64,000 bases of DNA, taken from assembly GCF_004123295.1 (NCBI RefSeq), contig NZ_SDMK01000001.1, forward strand, positions 372,001 through 436,000, read 5' to 3'. Positions 33,720 to 42,045 of this stretch are shown one piece after another. Each line of letters opens with the position of its first letter. Position 1 is the first letter of the stretch. The position numbers and the translations under genes are program-made. This stretch comes from Silvibacterium dinghuense. Its GTDB lineage: Bacteria; Acidobacteriota; Terriglobia; Terriglobales; Acidobacteriaceae. The notes beneath the pieces are model-generated. The model was given only the letters and a program-made list of their open reading frames with translations, was not told where the DNA came from and made no database searches.

Positions 33720-35047
33720 GCCGTCGCCGCCTCGTGCGACAGCCGTAATCCGGCCTGCCAGGCTTCGAGCGCCGCGTCCATCACCGTCTTCAACGGAACC
33801 GCATGCTCACGTGCCAGGCGGCGGCAATCCTCATACTCCGGCATAGCATTGCGCAGCTCGCCCGCATCGCTGCCTAGCTTCACCCGTACCTGCCCGAAAC
33901 GCGTCTCGACCACGGTAAAGCTGCGCATGAGTACCGTGCGCTCCTCTATTCTGTGCCGCACGCCCAGCGTGGTGGTCTCACGAAAGAGCAGCGTTTCAAG
34001 CCGCTCCGCATCCTCGGGACGCGCCAGTACCGTTAACAGTGTGCCCAACCGGCTTTTCTTCATCGTCACCGGTATCGCCATGGTGTCGAGAGCTCCCTGC
34101 TCGAGCGCCATTTCGAGCGTGTGCGCAATGACCTGTGGGCTGGCGTCATCGATCGCGCATTCGAGCACCGCAACCTGTTCGCGCTTTTCCGCGCTCGTCG
34201 CGCTCAATACAGCTGAGCTCGAACCGACAGACAGCCGCAGCACATTGGGGAAGCGCTCCGGATTCTGTGTTCCTGCTCCGTAGCCGATGGTCGAAGCTAT
34301 AAATCGCGGAGCTTCGCCAAACCGGCAGCCGAGGGCCTGCAGCAGCGCCGCGCCTGTCGGTGTCACCAGCTCCTTCTTCGGCCCCTCCGCGTATGTCGGA
34401 ATGCCTTTCAGCAGCTCCGCCGTCGCCGGCGCCGGTACAGGGAAGGTTCCATGTGCGCATGCCACAAAACCGCGCCCCACATTCACCTCCGAGGCATACC
34501 ACTGCTCAATTCCCAGGGAGCACAGACCAACCGCACCGCAGACAATATCGGTAATCGTGTCGACGGCGCCCACCTCGTGAAAGTGCACATCCTCGACATC
34601 CATGCCATGAATCTTCGCCTCGGCCGCAGCCAGCAGCGCAAAGGTCCGCAACGCCAGCTCACGGGCATCTTCAGGCAAACGCGCCGCGCCAATCAATGTC
34701 CGTATCTCTTTCCACGTGCGCCCATGCACGTGCGCATGCTCATGAGTGTGATCGTGAGAATGACTGTGGCTATGGTCATGGCTATGCGCATGGCCGTGAT
34801 CGTGGCTGTGCTGATGCTCATGGCTGTGGGAGTGAGCCGCTTCCGCAACAGCTCCGCTCTCGAGCACATCGATCTTCGTTGCCATGACGCCGCTGCGATC
34901 CACCTTCTTCCGCCGCAATTCTGCGCCGATGCCCAGCCCTCGCGCCGTCTCCGCAAGCAAATCCTCAGAAACCCCGGCATCGACCAGTGCGCCCAGCAGC
35001 ATATCGCCGCTGATGCCTGCAAAGCACTCCAGATATCCAACCTTCAT
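33716..35047 (-). CDS. larC: Nickel pincer cofactor nickel-insertion protein LarC with a long His-repeat
   Basis: A 443-residue LarC, the CTP-dependent nickel insertase of the lactate racemase system. It opens with the family motif CFAGISGDMLLGALVDAG (8-25). Between residues 72 and 108 every second residue is histidine (19 His), a hinge-like metal-binding insert seen in several LarC proteins but notably long and regular here; it is encoded at 34724-34834. HFHEVGAVDTITDIVGA-like text (DVHFHEVGAVDTITDI) marks the core domain. In Lactobacillus the gene is split by a programmed frameshift; here it is one continuous frame. GAAGG precedes the ATG by about eight bases, and it overlaps larB. Confidence 0.94.
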   Translation of the reverse strand: MKVGYLECFAGISGDMLLGALVDAGVSEDLLAETARGLGIGAELRRKKVDRSGVMATKIDVLESGAVAEAAHSHSHEHQHSHDHGHAHSHDHSHSHSHDHTHEHAHVHGRTWKEIRTLIGAARLPEDARELALRTFALLAAAEAKIHGMDVEDVHFHEVGAVDTITDIVCGAVGLCSLGIEQWYASEVNVGRGFVACAHGTFPVPAPATAELLKGIPTYAEGPKKELVTPTGAALLQALGCRFGEAPRFIASTIGYGAGTQNPERFPNVLRLSVGSSSAVLSATSAEKREQVAVLECAIDDASPQVIAHTLEMALEQGALDTMAIPVTMKKSRLGTLLTVLARPEDAERLETLLFRETTTLGVRHRIEERTVLMRSFTVVETRFGQVRVKLGSDAGELRNAMPEYEDCRRLAREHAVPLKTVMDAALEAWQAGLRLSHEAATA

Positions 35048-35114
35048 TGTTTTGCCTTCTTTATCTTGTTCTGAATATCCCTGGATACGGCAGAAGCATG
35101 CTTTCGCTTGTGTT

Positions 35115-35987
35115 CTACCTCGTGCGCAGCAAGGCTTCCACGGGGAGAATCTCGTTCATGGCGCCGGAACGGTATCCGTCGCAGTCCACGGCTACGTACT
35201 GAAAACCGGCTGCGCGCACCGCAGTCGAAATCTGTTTCAGCCGTTCGCGAGTCAGCCCCGTCGCCAGCTCTTCTTCCGCAATTTCTACCCGCGCCATGGT
35301 GCCGTGGTGCCGCACCCGAAATTGCCGCATCCCCAGTGCCCGTAATCCCTCTTCCGCGTCCTCGACCATCCGCAGATTCTCCGGCGTCACCCGCCGTCCA
35401 TACTCGATCCGCGACGACAAGCATGCCGACGCCGGCTTATCCCAGATCGCCAGCCCTGCAGCCTGCGCCAGGGCACGCACATCGGCTTTCGTAAGTCTGG
35501 CCTCCGCCAGAGGAGCCACAACATGATGCGCTTCGGCTGCCTGCTGCCCGGGCCTGAAATCCTTTTTGTCGTCCACATTCAATCCGTAGGCCACCGTGTC
35601 GAAGCCCCGCGACACCCGTTCCCGCTCAAGCACCGTGAACAGCTCATCCTTGCAATGGAAGCAGCGATTTGCGTCGTTGATCGCGTAAGCCTCGCGCTCC
35701 ATCTCCCCGGTCTCTACGGTCTTCAGCGGAATGCCGTGCGTAGCGGCAAATTCAAGCGCTTCGCGGTAATGGCTGCGCGCCAGAGACGGAGAATCCGCGA
35801 TCACCGCCAGCATCCCTTCGCCCAGCAGTCGATAAGCTGCAAATGCCAGGTAGGCCGAGTCAATCCCGCCGGAATACGCTACGATCACCCGGCCAGCGCG
35901 GCGAATGGCCGCATCCAGCCGCTCCTGCAGCCTGCTCAGCTGGTTCTCCATCGTCTGTCTACCGTCCATCCCGGTTTCCGCTGGCAC
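35115..35987 (-). CDS. larE: ATP-dependent sacrificial sulfur transferase LarE
   Basis: LarE of 290 residues, which activates and thiolates the biscarboxylate nucleotide. The PP-loop SGGIDS is at 39-44 and the sulfur-donating cysteine corresponds to Cys189 in KPASACLSSR; another conserved pair is RCFHC. This matches the single-Cys sacrificial type rather than the iron-sulfur type, on sight. I place the start at the GTG at 35987 because GGAGG lies six bases upstream; ATGs seven codons upstream and six and twelve codons downstream lack a good site but cannot be ruled out. First gene of larE-larC-larB; 67 bases separate it from larC. Confidence 0.92.
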   Translation of the reverse strand: MPAETGMDGRQTMENQLSRLQERLDAAIRRAGRVIVAYSGGIDSAYLAFAAYRLLGEGMLAVIADSPSLARSHYREALEFAATHGIPLKTVETGEMEREAYAINDANRCFHCKDELFTVLERERVSRGFDTVAYGLNVDDKKDFRPGQQAAEAHHVVAPLAEARLTKADVRALAQAAGLAIWDKPASACLSSRIEYGRRVTPENLRMVEDAEEGLRALGMRQFRVRHHGTMARVEIAEEELATGLTRERLKQISTAVRAAGFQYVAVDCDGYRSGAMNEILPVEALLRTR

Positions 35988-36125
35988 GCTGCGCCTCCAC
36001 GTCTGCAATGATCCTAACTCTCTTCGGGCTTTCTGGTCAGACCACTGCTGTCAGAATAGGTGCATCCAGCCATTTCGAACACTCCTCGCGTCGCTCTCCG
36101 GGTCGCATAACTATTACCCTAGAAG

Positions 36126-37382
36126 ATGATGCTTGGCCTGGAGCTCCATCCCCCGTTATCCGTTGAGGAGAAGCTTGAAAAGCGCAAGCTGATTGTCCGC
36201 GACGTAACTGCTATCGTCACGCTGTCCCTCATCACGGCCGTGCTGGCTACCCTTACCTGGCTGCTCTTTAACTCGTTCACCCAGCATCGCAAGGACCTGG
36301 CCGCGCGCTGGCTGAAGCGCGGAGAGACCGCCATGGCCGCAAACCGGCCGGATCAGGCCGTCAATGCCCTCCGTTCCGCGCTCGAATACCAGAAAGGCGC
36401 ACCCATCGCAGAGCAGCGCGAAACCGAGATCGAGCTCGCCTCCGCACTCGCCGCCGCGGGGCGCATCAACGAGGCCACAGCCTATTTCAATTCCCTGCTG
36501 GAAGCTGCTCCCGGCAATGGCATCATCAATCTTCAGCTGGCTCGTCTTGCCGCGAAACAGGGCCACGAAGCCCAGGCGCTCGAAAGCTATCAGCGTGCCC
36601 TCGACGGTGTCTGGCAGGGTGACGGCTATGAGCGCCGACTACAGGTCCGCCTCGAGCTCGTCGGCTATCTGATCAGCCGTAAAGAATACAGCCGTGCGCA
36701 GGGCGAACTGCTCACGGCTTCCGGCAATGCACCCGATGAGCCGGAGATCAAGCTTCGCATTGCCGGCCTAATGGAGCAGGCAGAAGACCAGCAGAATGCC
36801 TTTCGCCTCTACCGCACACTCTCCACCGAGCGGCATCCTCCTCTGGAAGCGCTGGAAGGCGCCGGCCGTACCGCTATCGCTCTCGGACACCTGCAGATCG
36901 CGCGCCAGTACCTCACTCGCGCTCTCGCCGACTATTCGATGGACAAAAGACCGGAAGCCGAGCGCACCGCTGTTCGCGATCAGCTGACCAATGCAACACA
37001 CCTCCTCATTGTGTATCCCGATCCCAGCCTCGCGCCTCCTGCACGCGCCACACGCATTCTGCAGAACGTTGCCACGGCCCGCCAGCGTTTCATTGCCTGC
37101 AGCCCGACATCGGCACAAACACAGAGCACCGGCACAAACACTGCGGCCATCGCACCCCCCAATGCCCTCAGCGCTCTTGTCAGCCGCTGGCAGCAGGTTC
37201 CGGCCGGTATCAGCGCCCAGACCCTTGAAAACGATCCCGACCTCCAGCAGGAGCTGATGACCCTGGTCTACGACACAGAAAAGCTCACCGCGCAAGGCCA
37301 GACCTGCGGCCAACCCTCCGGCAACGATGCCCTGCTCCTCGAGCTCGCACAAGCCCCGTGGACCAGCGAGCAACCACAATAG
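36126..37382 (+). CDS. Membrane-anchored TPR protein
   Basis: A 418-residue protein with one N-terminal membrane helix (about 27-48) and a soluble part rich in tetratricopeptide-type helical pairs from about 57 to 300 (AARWLKRGETAMAANRPDQAVNALRSALEYQ is a full repeat). The C-terminal 120 residues contain three cysteines and no repeat. The topology suggests the repeats face the periplasm. TPR proteins act as scaffolds, so the partner matters more than the sequence; the next gene, a ClC channel, starts eight bases after the stop and is probably translated from the same RNA. No strong ribosome-binding site is visible at the ATG. Confidence 0.75.
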   Translation: MMLGLELHPPLSVEEKLEKRKLIVRDVTAIVTLSLITAVLATLTWLLFNSFTQHRKDLAARWLKRGETAMAANRPDQAVNALRSALEYQKGAPIAEQRETEIELASALAAAGRINEATAYFNSLLEAAPGNGIINLQLARLAAKQGHEAQALESYQRALDGVWQGDGYERRLQVRLELVGYLISRKEYSRAQGELLTASGNAPDEPEIKLRIAGLMEQAEDQQNAFRLYRTLSTERHPPLEALEGAGRTAIALGHLQIARQYLTRALADYSMDKRPEAERTAVRDQLTNATHLLIVYPDPSLAPPARATRILQNVATARQRFIACSPTSAQTQSTGTNTAAIAPPNALSALVSRWQQVPAGISAQTLENDPDLQQELMTLVYDTEKLTAQGQTCGQPSGNDALLLELAQAPWTSEQPQ

Positions 37383-37389
37383 ACCGACC

Positions 37390-39144
37390 ATGAGCGATAC
37401 TCTCCCGAACATCTCCCCACTTCCAAAGTCATCGCCCTCGCCGAAACAGGAGAGCACCGGCTTCGACTACTCCCGCATTGCGCCAAAGCGCGACGAGCGG
37501 CTCTTCCTCGTCCTCTCGATCTTCATCGGGGTGCTCTCGGGACTGCTGGTCGTCTCATTCCGTGTTGCCATTGAGTGGATCAAGATCCTTACCCTCGGCT
37601 CGGTTCCGCATCCCGGCCAGTACCGTCTGCTGATCGCACCCACCGCCATCGGTCTCGTGGTCGCCGCGCTGGTACAGTGGTTCTTCCCCGGCGCCCGCGG
37701 CTCGGGTGTCAACCAGACCAAAGCCGCGCTCTACATCTACAACGGCTATATCTCATTCAAAACGGTCATCGGCAAATTCCTGACCTCGGCTCTAGCCATT
37801 GGCGCCGGTCACTCGCTCGGTCCCGAGGACCCATCGCTGCAGATCGGCGCGGGCGTCGCTTCCATGGTTGCGCGTCGCCTCAATCTCTCCCGCCAGCGCC
37901 TGCGGCTCTTTGCCCCCATCGGCGCGGCAGCTGGCCTCGCCGCTGCGTTCAATGCGCCCATCTCCGCGATTCTTTTCGTGATCGAAGAGGTCATCGGCCA
38001 GTGGAGCGCGGCGGTACTCGGCTCCATCGTGCTCTCCGCGATCTCCAGTGTGGTCGTGGCCCGCTGGTTCTGGGGCACGGAGCCGATGTTCCGCATCCCT
38101 TCCGTGACGCTGCGCGACCCGCGCGAACTGCTCGCTTACAGCGTGCTCGGTATCTTCGGAGGCCTCTGCTCGCTGGTGATGTCGAAGGCGCTCGGGTACC
38201 TGCGTCCCCGCCTGCGCCGCCTGCCTCGCTCGACCTTCTACTACCAGCCGGCTGTTGCCGGACTGCTGGTCGGATGCATTGGCTTCTTCGGCTTTCCGCA
38301 GGTGATGGGCCCCGGCTACGACACCATGGACCAGGCCATGCACGGCTCCTTCGTGTGGCAGTTCCTCGTGGCCCTGGCACTCTTCAAAATTCTGGCCACC
38401 ACGCTCTCGTTTTCGAGCGGTACTCCCGGCGGCATGTTTGCGCCTACGCTTTTTGTCGGCGCCATGCTGGGCGCGGCGATCGGCACGTTTGAGAAGCTCC
38501 ACTTCCCGCACTTCACCGGAACTGTCGCGGCCTACTCTCTGGTCGGCATGGGCGTGCTCTTCGCCGGATTTCTCCGTGCGCCGCTCACCTCGGTCTTCAT
38601 GGTCCTTGAAGTCAGCGGCAACTACTCGATCATCCTGCCGGTGATTCTCGCCAATACCATCGCGTACCTGCTCTCACGCAGCCTGCAGCCTGTTCCGATC
38701 TTCGAAGTCTTCACGCATCAGGATGGGCTCGAGCTGCCCTCGATGGAAGAACAGCGCGAAGAAAACCCGCTGCACATCGAAGACGCGCTCGAACCTCTGC
38801 GTCTTCCGTTAGTACACAGCCAGGACGCGCTCGAAACCGTTGCCAGGACGATAGCTGCGCTCCATGCGCCGGCCTTCCTCATTCAAGTATGGGACGGCTC
38901 CTGGTATGCCATGAGCGCCGACGAGCTCACAGCAGCAGCAGCCACGCTCACACCCGACACCCCCATCGAGCGCGCCATGAAGGCCGACCGCACCCCGCAA
39001 CTCTTTCCCGATCTGCCACTCGACGCCGCTCTGCGCTACTTTCCGCGCTGGCCAGCGCTACCTGTTCTGAATCGCGCCAGCCGAGGGACGCTCGAAGGCA
39101 TACTCACGCTGGATGGAGTCCTGAAGCGCTACCAGCAGAGCTGA
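37390..39144 (+). CDS. ClC-family chloride channel or Cl-/H+ antiporter
   Basis: A 584-residue ClC protein with the usual helical core (about 38-435) and a C-terminal CBS-like region (about 470-584). The gating glutamate is Glu146 in SLGPEDPSLQIGA, aligned with Glu148 of the E. coli protein, although the flanking residues differ from the common GREGP. GLAAAFNAPISAILFVIEE and GTPGGMFAPTLFVGAMLGA correspond to the two other conserved selectivity segments. The first segment reads GSGVNQT rather than GSGIPQ. Transport of chloride is likely but ion choice (for example fluoride) cannot be settled by eye. It follows the TPR gene by eight bases. Confidence 0.88.
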   Translation: MSDTLPNISPLPKSSPSPKQESTGFDYSRIAPKRDERLFLVLSIFIGVLSGLLVVSFRVAIEWIKILTLGSVPHPGQYRLLIAPTAIGLVVAALVQWFFPGARGSGVNQTKAALYIYNGYISFKTVIGKFLTSALAIGAGHSLGPEDPSLQIGAGVASMVARRLNLSRQRLRLFAPIGAAAGLAAAFNAPISAILFVIEEVIGQWSAAVLGSIVLSAISSVVVARWFWGTEPMFRIPSVTLRDPRELLAYSVLGIFGGLCSLVMSKALGYLRPRLRRLPRSTFYYQPAVAGLLVGCIGFFGFPQVMGPGYDTMDQAMHGSFVWQFLVALALFKILATTLSFSSGTPGGMFAPTLFVGAMLGAAIGTFEKLHFPHFTGTVAAYSLVGMGVLFAGFLRAPLTSVFMVLEVSGNYSIILPVILANTIAYLLSRSLQPVPIFEVFTHQDGLELPSMEEQREENPLHIEDALEPLRLPLVHSQDALETVARTIAALHAPAFLIQVWDGSWYAMSADELTAAAATLTPDTPIERAMKADRTPQLFPDLPLDAALRYFPRWPALPVLNRASRGTLEGILTLDGVLKRYQQS

Positions 39145-39150
39145 ACATCC

Positions 39151-39178
39151 TATCCAGAGAAAAATTCTTCTCTGGATA
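39151..39178. terminator. Hairpin between the ClC and S10 peptidase genes
   Basis: TATCCAGAGAA (39151-39161) and TTCTCTGGATA (39168-39178) make an 11-bp stem with a six-base loop, six bases after the ClC stop. There is no T-run, so it could be a processing or attenuation site rather than a terminator. Confidence 0.5.
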
Positions 39179-39232
39179 CGTGCGCTCTGTCGCTATACTC
39201 CGATCCATCCCAAAAACTCCGAGGTGCTCTCG

Positions 39233-40918
39233 ATGCTCACCACCCGGCATGCCGGTCGTCTGTTCCCTGCCCTCCTGGCTGCAGCTGCCATCCTCGCTCC
39301 GACCTGTCGCCTCCACGCGCAGGATGCTCCTGACGACAAACCCGCTCCGCGCGCTGAGCGCCCACATACCGCACCCTCGCCCGATGTCGTCACTCCTGAT
39401 TCCACAACCGAAGGCTCCGTCACTGTCGGCGGCCAGAACATCGCCTATCGCGCCGTGGCCGGCACCATCACCGTCGGCGGCACCGACCCGCAGGATGCGA
39501 CCATCGGCTTCGACGGCAAGCCGCTGCCCGATTCCGGAGTGAAGCTCCCGGACAATCCCAACGACGCGCCACCTACCGCGCGCATGTTCTACGTTGCTTA
39601 CTTCAAGAAAGACGCTGCCGCCGAGCACCGGCCCATCCTCTTCGCCTATAACGGCGGCCCCGGCTCGCCCACCATGTGGCTGCACATGGGCTCCTTCGGA
39701 CCGAAGCGCATTGTCACGCCCGACACCGAACACAAGGAAGGCGCGCCCTACAGCATCGTCTCGAATCCCTACTCGATTCTTGATGTCGCCGACATCATCT
39801 TTATCGATGCGCCCGGCACCGGGCTCTCGCGCACCTTCGGCAAAAACAAGGCCGAGGCCTTCTACGGCGTCGACGGCGATGCGCATGCCTTCGAGCGCTT
39901 CATCCGCCGCTTCCTCTCGAAGTACGACCGCTGGAACTCCCCCAAGTATCTCTTCGGTGAGAGCTATGGCACACCGCGCTCGGCTGTGCTCGCTGCCGAT
40001 CTCAGCTCCGTTGATCTGAACGGTGTCATCCTGCTCTCGCAGATTCTCAGCTTCGACAACTCCGTCGACGGCCCGCAGGAAAACCCCGGCGTCGACCAGC
40101 CCTACGCACTCGCGCTGCCCACCTATGCGGCAACCGCATGGTACTTCCACAAGCTGCCCACTCAGCCTCCGGCACTGAAGCCGTTCCTGGACGAGGTCCA
40201 GCACTTCGCCCTCACCGACTACATGGCCGCGCTGCTGCAGGGCTCGGAGCTGCCCGCCGCGCAAAAGCAGGCCATCGCCGAAAAGCTGCATGGCTACACC
40301 GGGCTGCCCACCGACTACATCCTGCGCGCAAACCTGCGCGTGAGCGGCGGTGAATTCTCAAAGACGCTCAAACTCGACGAAGCCACCACCATCGGCCGTC
40401 TCGATACCCGCTACCAGGGGCCCGACATGGACCCGCTCAGCCAGAGCACCAGCTACGACCCGCAGTCGGACGCTATCACCTCGGCATGGAACACGGCCAT
40501 CAACAGCTACCTGCACAACGATCTCAAGTACGCCTTCCAGTCCACATACCTGATGTCCGCGCGCCAGGGCGGCGAGTTTTCATGGAATATGAACCATCGT
40601 CCGCCGGGCCGCTTCGGCTTCGGTGGAGGCGGCGACTCGCATGAACAGGGCACCAACGTCATGGCCGACCTCGCCTACCGGATGAAGTCCAATCCGAAGA
40701 TGAAGGTCTTCCTCGCCGGCGGATACTATGATCTCGCCACGCCATACTTCGAAGGCATGTTCGAGATGCACCATCTGCCCATGCCCGACTCTCTGCAGTC
40801 CAACATCAGCTACCACTACTACGAAGCCGGGCACATGATCTATGTGAACGACGAAGTCCTTAAGCAATTCCACAAGGACGTCGCCAGCTTCATCCAATCC
40901 ACTGAGAGCGGCCAGTAA
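39233..40918 (+). CDS. Secreted serine carboxypeptidase (peptidase family S10)
   Basis: A 561-residue alpha/beta-hydrolase peptidase with signal peptide (MLTTRHAGRLFPALLAAAAILAPTCRLHAQ). The catalytic triad is visible: Ser244 in FGESYGTPRSA, Asp500 in GGYYDLATPY and His534 in YEAGHMIYV; the oxyanion region is FAYNGGPGSPTMWLHMGSFGP. Family S10 enzymes remove C-terminal residues and are active at acidic pH, consistent with an extracytoplasmic role in peptide scavenging. GAGG and GGTG precede the ATG at 39233. A bidirectional terminator follows 27 bases after the stop. Confidence 0.93.
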   Translation: MLTTRHAGRLFPALLAAAAILAPTCRLHAQDAPDDKPAPRAERPHTAPSPDVVTPDSTTEGSVTVGGQNIAYRAVAGTITVGGTDPQDATIGFDGKPLPDSGVKLPDNPNDAPPTARMFYVAYFKKDAAAEHRPILFAYNGGPGSPTMWLHMGSFGPKRIVTPDTEHKEGAPYSIVSNPYSILDVADIIFIDAPGTGLSRTFGKNKAEAFYGVDGDAHAFERFIRRFLSKYDRWNSPKYLFGESYGTPRSAVLAADLSSVDLNGVILLSQILSFDNSVDGPQENPGVDQPYALALPTYAATAWYFHKLPTQPPALKPFLDEVQHFALTDYMAALLQGSELPAAQKQAIAEKLHGYTGLPTDYILRANLRVSGGEFSKTLKLDEATTIGRLDTRYQGPDMDPLSQSTSYDPQSDAITSAWNTAINSYLHNDLKYAFQSTYLMSARQGGEFSWNMNHRPPGRFGFGGGGDSHEQGTNVMADLAYRMKSNPKMKVFLAGGYYDLATPYFEGMFEMHHLPMPDSLQSNISYHYYEAGHMIYVNDEVLKQFHKDVASFIQSTESGQ

Positions 40919-40944
40919 AAACGGCATCCTCTGCGAGCAAAAGC

Positions 40945-40972
40945 AAAACGGGGGCATTTCGCCCCCGTTTTT
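40945..40972. terminator. Bidirectional terminator after the S10 peptidase gene
   Basis: AAAACGGGGGC (40945-40955) and GCCCCCGTTTT (40961-40971) pair around ATTTC, with T-runs on both strands. It serves the S10 gene and the convergent DUF2076 gene. Confidence 0.93.
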
Positions 40973-40996
40973 ACTTTTTATGGCCTCGCCGTTCGC

Positions 40997-41839
40997 CTAT
41001 GCGAAGTTGTCATCGTTGCCGAAATTATCGTCATTGCTGAAATTATCGTCGTCGGTGCCGAAGTTCGAATCGTCGTAGCTGACATCCTGCGCACCGGCGT
41101 TGTCATAGGGCCCTTGCGGCTGCTCATCCGGACCGCTGGCGCGATCGTCATACCCGGCTTCCTGTTCGCGATGCTCGGCATAGCGTCCGCTGTCGTCGCC
41201 GTAGTTGTTGTTGATGATGGTTTCTTCGACCGGCGGAGCGCCGTAGCCTCCACCATAACCACCGCCGAAGCCGCGCTCGCCGCCATGCATGAGCGACTCG
41301 ATGCCCTCGAAAGCCAGGGCGCCCGCTGCTACGCCAGCAGCCGTGGTCGCCGCGGAACGCAGGAAGCTGCCACCGGCGCTGGGCGCGGGTGCATAGCCAG
41401 GTCCCTGCACATAACCCGGTCCATACCCTGGCGCCGGAGCATAGCCGCTGGGCGGCGCAGCCGCGTATTGTGGCGGAACGCTCTGGTATTGCGGCGGCGC
41501 ATACTGCTGCGGAGGCGGCGCAGGGTCGCGGCGTCCGAGCAGGCTGCCCAGGAAGCTGGTCGCCTTGGCCGGCTGCGGCCGGGCCACCTGCTGGCGCAGC
41601 TCATCCTCTTCGGCCTGCAGCTGCTCGATCTGCTCCTGCATCTGCTGCGCCTGCTCCTGAAGCTGCTCGATCGCCATGTTCTGGATCAGCACGGTCTGGG
41701 CCAGCTTGTAGAGCGCATCGGGATCGCGGGCAAGACCGTCCTTGAGCAGAGCTTCGGCGTCATGATCCTTTTCCGTAAGCTGCGTGCTCTGCACCTTGCC
41801 AACCAGATCGTGCAACATCTGTGCTTCCTGCGGTGTCAT
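40997..41839 (-). CDS. DUF2076 family protein with proline/glycine-rich middle and Asp-Asn-Phe repeat tail
   Basis: A 280-residue protein with the DUF2076 N-terminal block (MTPQEAQMLHDLVGKVQ... LARDPDALYKLAQTVLIQNMAIEQLQ), a coiled coil (about 55-88), a Pro/Tyr/Gly-rich linker (about 105-165), a hydrophobic segment SFLRSAATTAAGVAAGALAFEGIESL that may contact the membrane, and a C-terminal acidic tail ending with three NDDNF-like repeats. DUF2076 proteins are of unknown function and occur near outer-membrane or stress genes. The frame ends in TAG close to the shared terminator. Confidence 0.85.
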   Translation of the reverse strand: MTPQEAQMLHDLVGKVQSTQLTEKDHDAEALLKDGLARDPDALYKLAQTVLIQNMAIEQLQEQAQQMQEQIEQLQAEEDELRQQVARPQPAKATSFLGSLLGRRDPAPPPQQYAPPQYQSVPPQYAAAPPSGYAPAPGYGPGYVQGPGYAPAPSAGGSFLRSAATTAAGVAAGALAFEGIESLMHGGERGFGGGYGGGYGAPPVEETIINNNYGDDSGRYAEHREQEAGYDDRASGPDEQPQGPYDNAGAQDVSYDDSNFGTDDDNFSNDDNFGNDDNFA

Positions 41840-42000
41840 ACCTTCTCCTTCTTACCGGGCCATCGCGCATCCGCGATATGCCTGCTTCCTTAGACGCGAA
41901 AGCGCGCCTGGAGGGTGGCCACATCGTGGTTATACCCCAAAGCCCTGTTGTGAGTACGTCCGGCGCGGAGGCCCGGTTCCAATTTGGGGAGCGGAAAGCG

Positions 42001-42026
42001 CAAAGGCCGGCTTGCGCCGGCCTTTG
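42001..42026 (-). terminator. Hairpin after the second large receptor gene
   Basis: CAAAGGCCGGC (42001-42011) pairs with GCCGGCCTTTG (42016-42026) around TTGC, 20 bases past the receptor stop. The T-run is short (three), so it is a moderate terminator candidate. Confidence 0.65.
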
Positions 42027-42045
42027 TGTGGGTTAAAGAGTTGAA

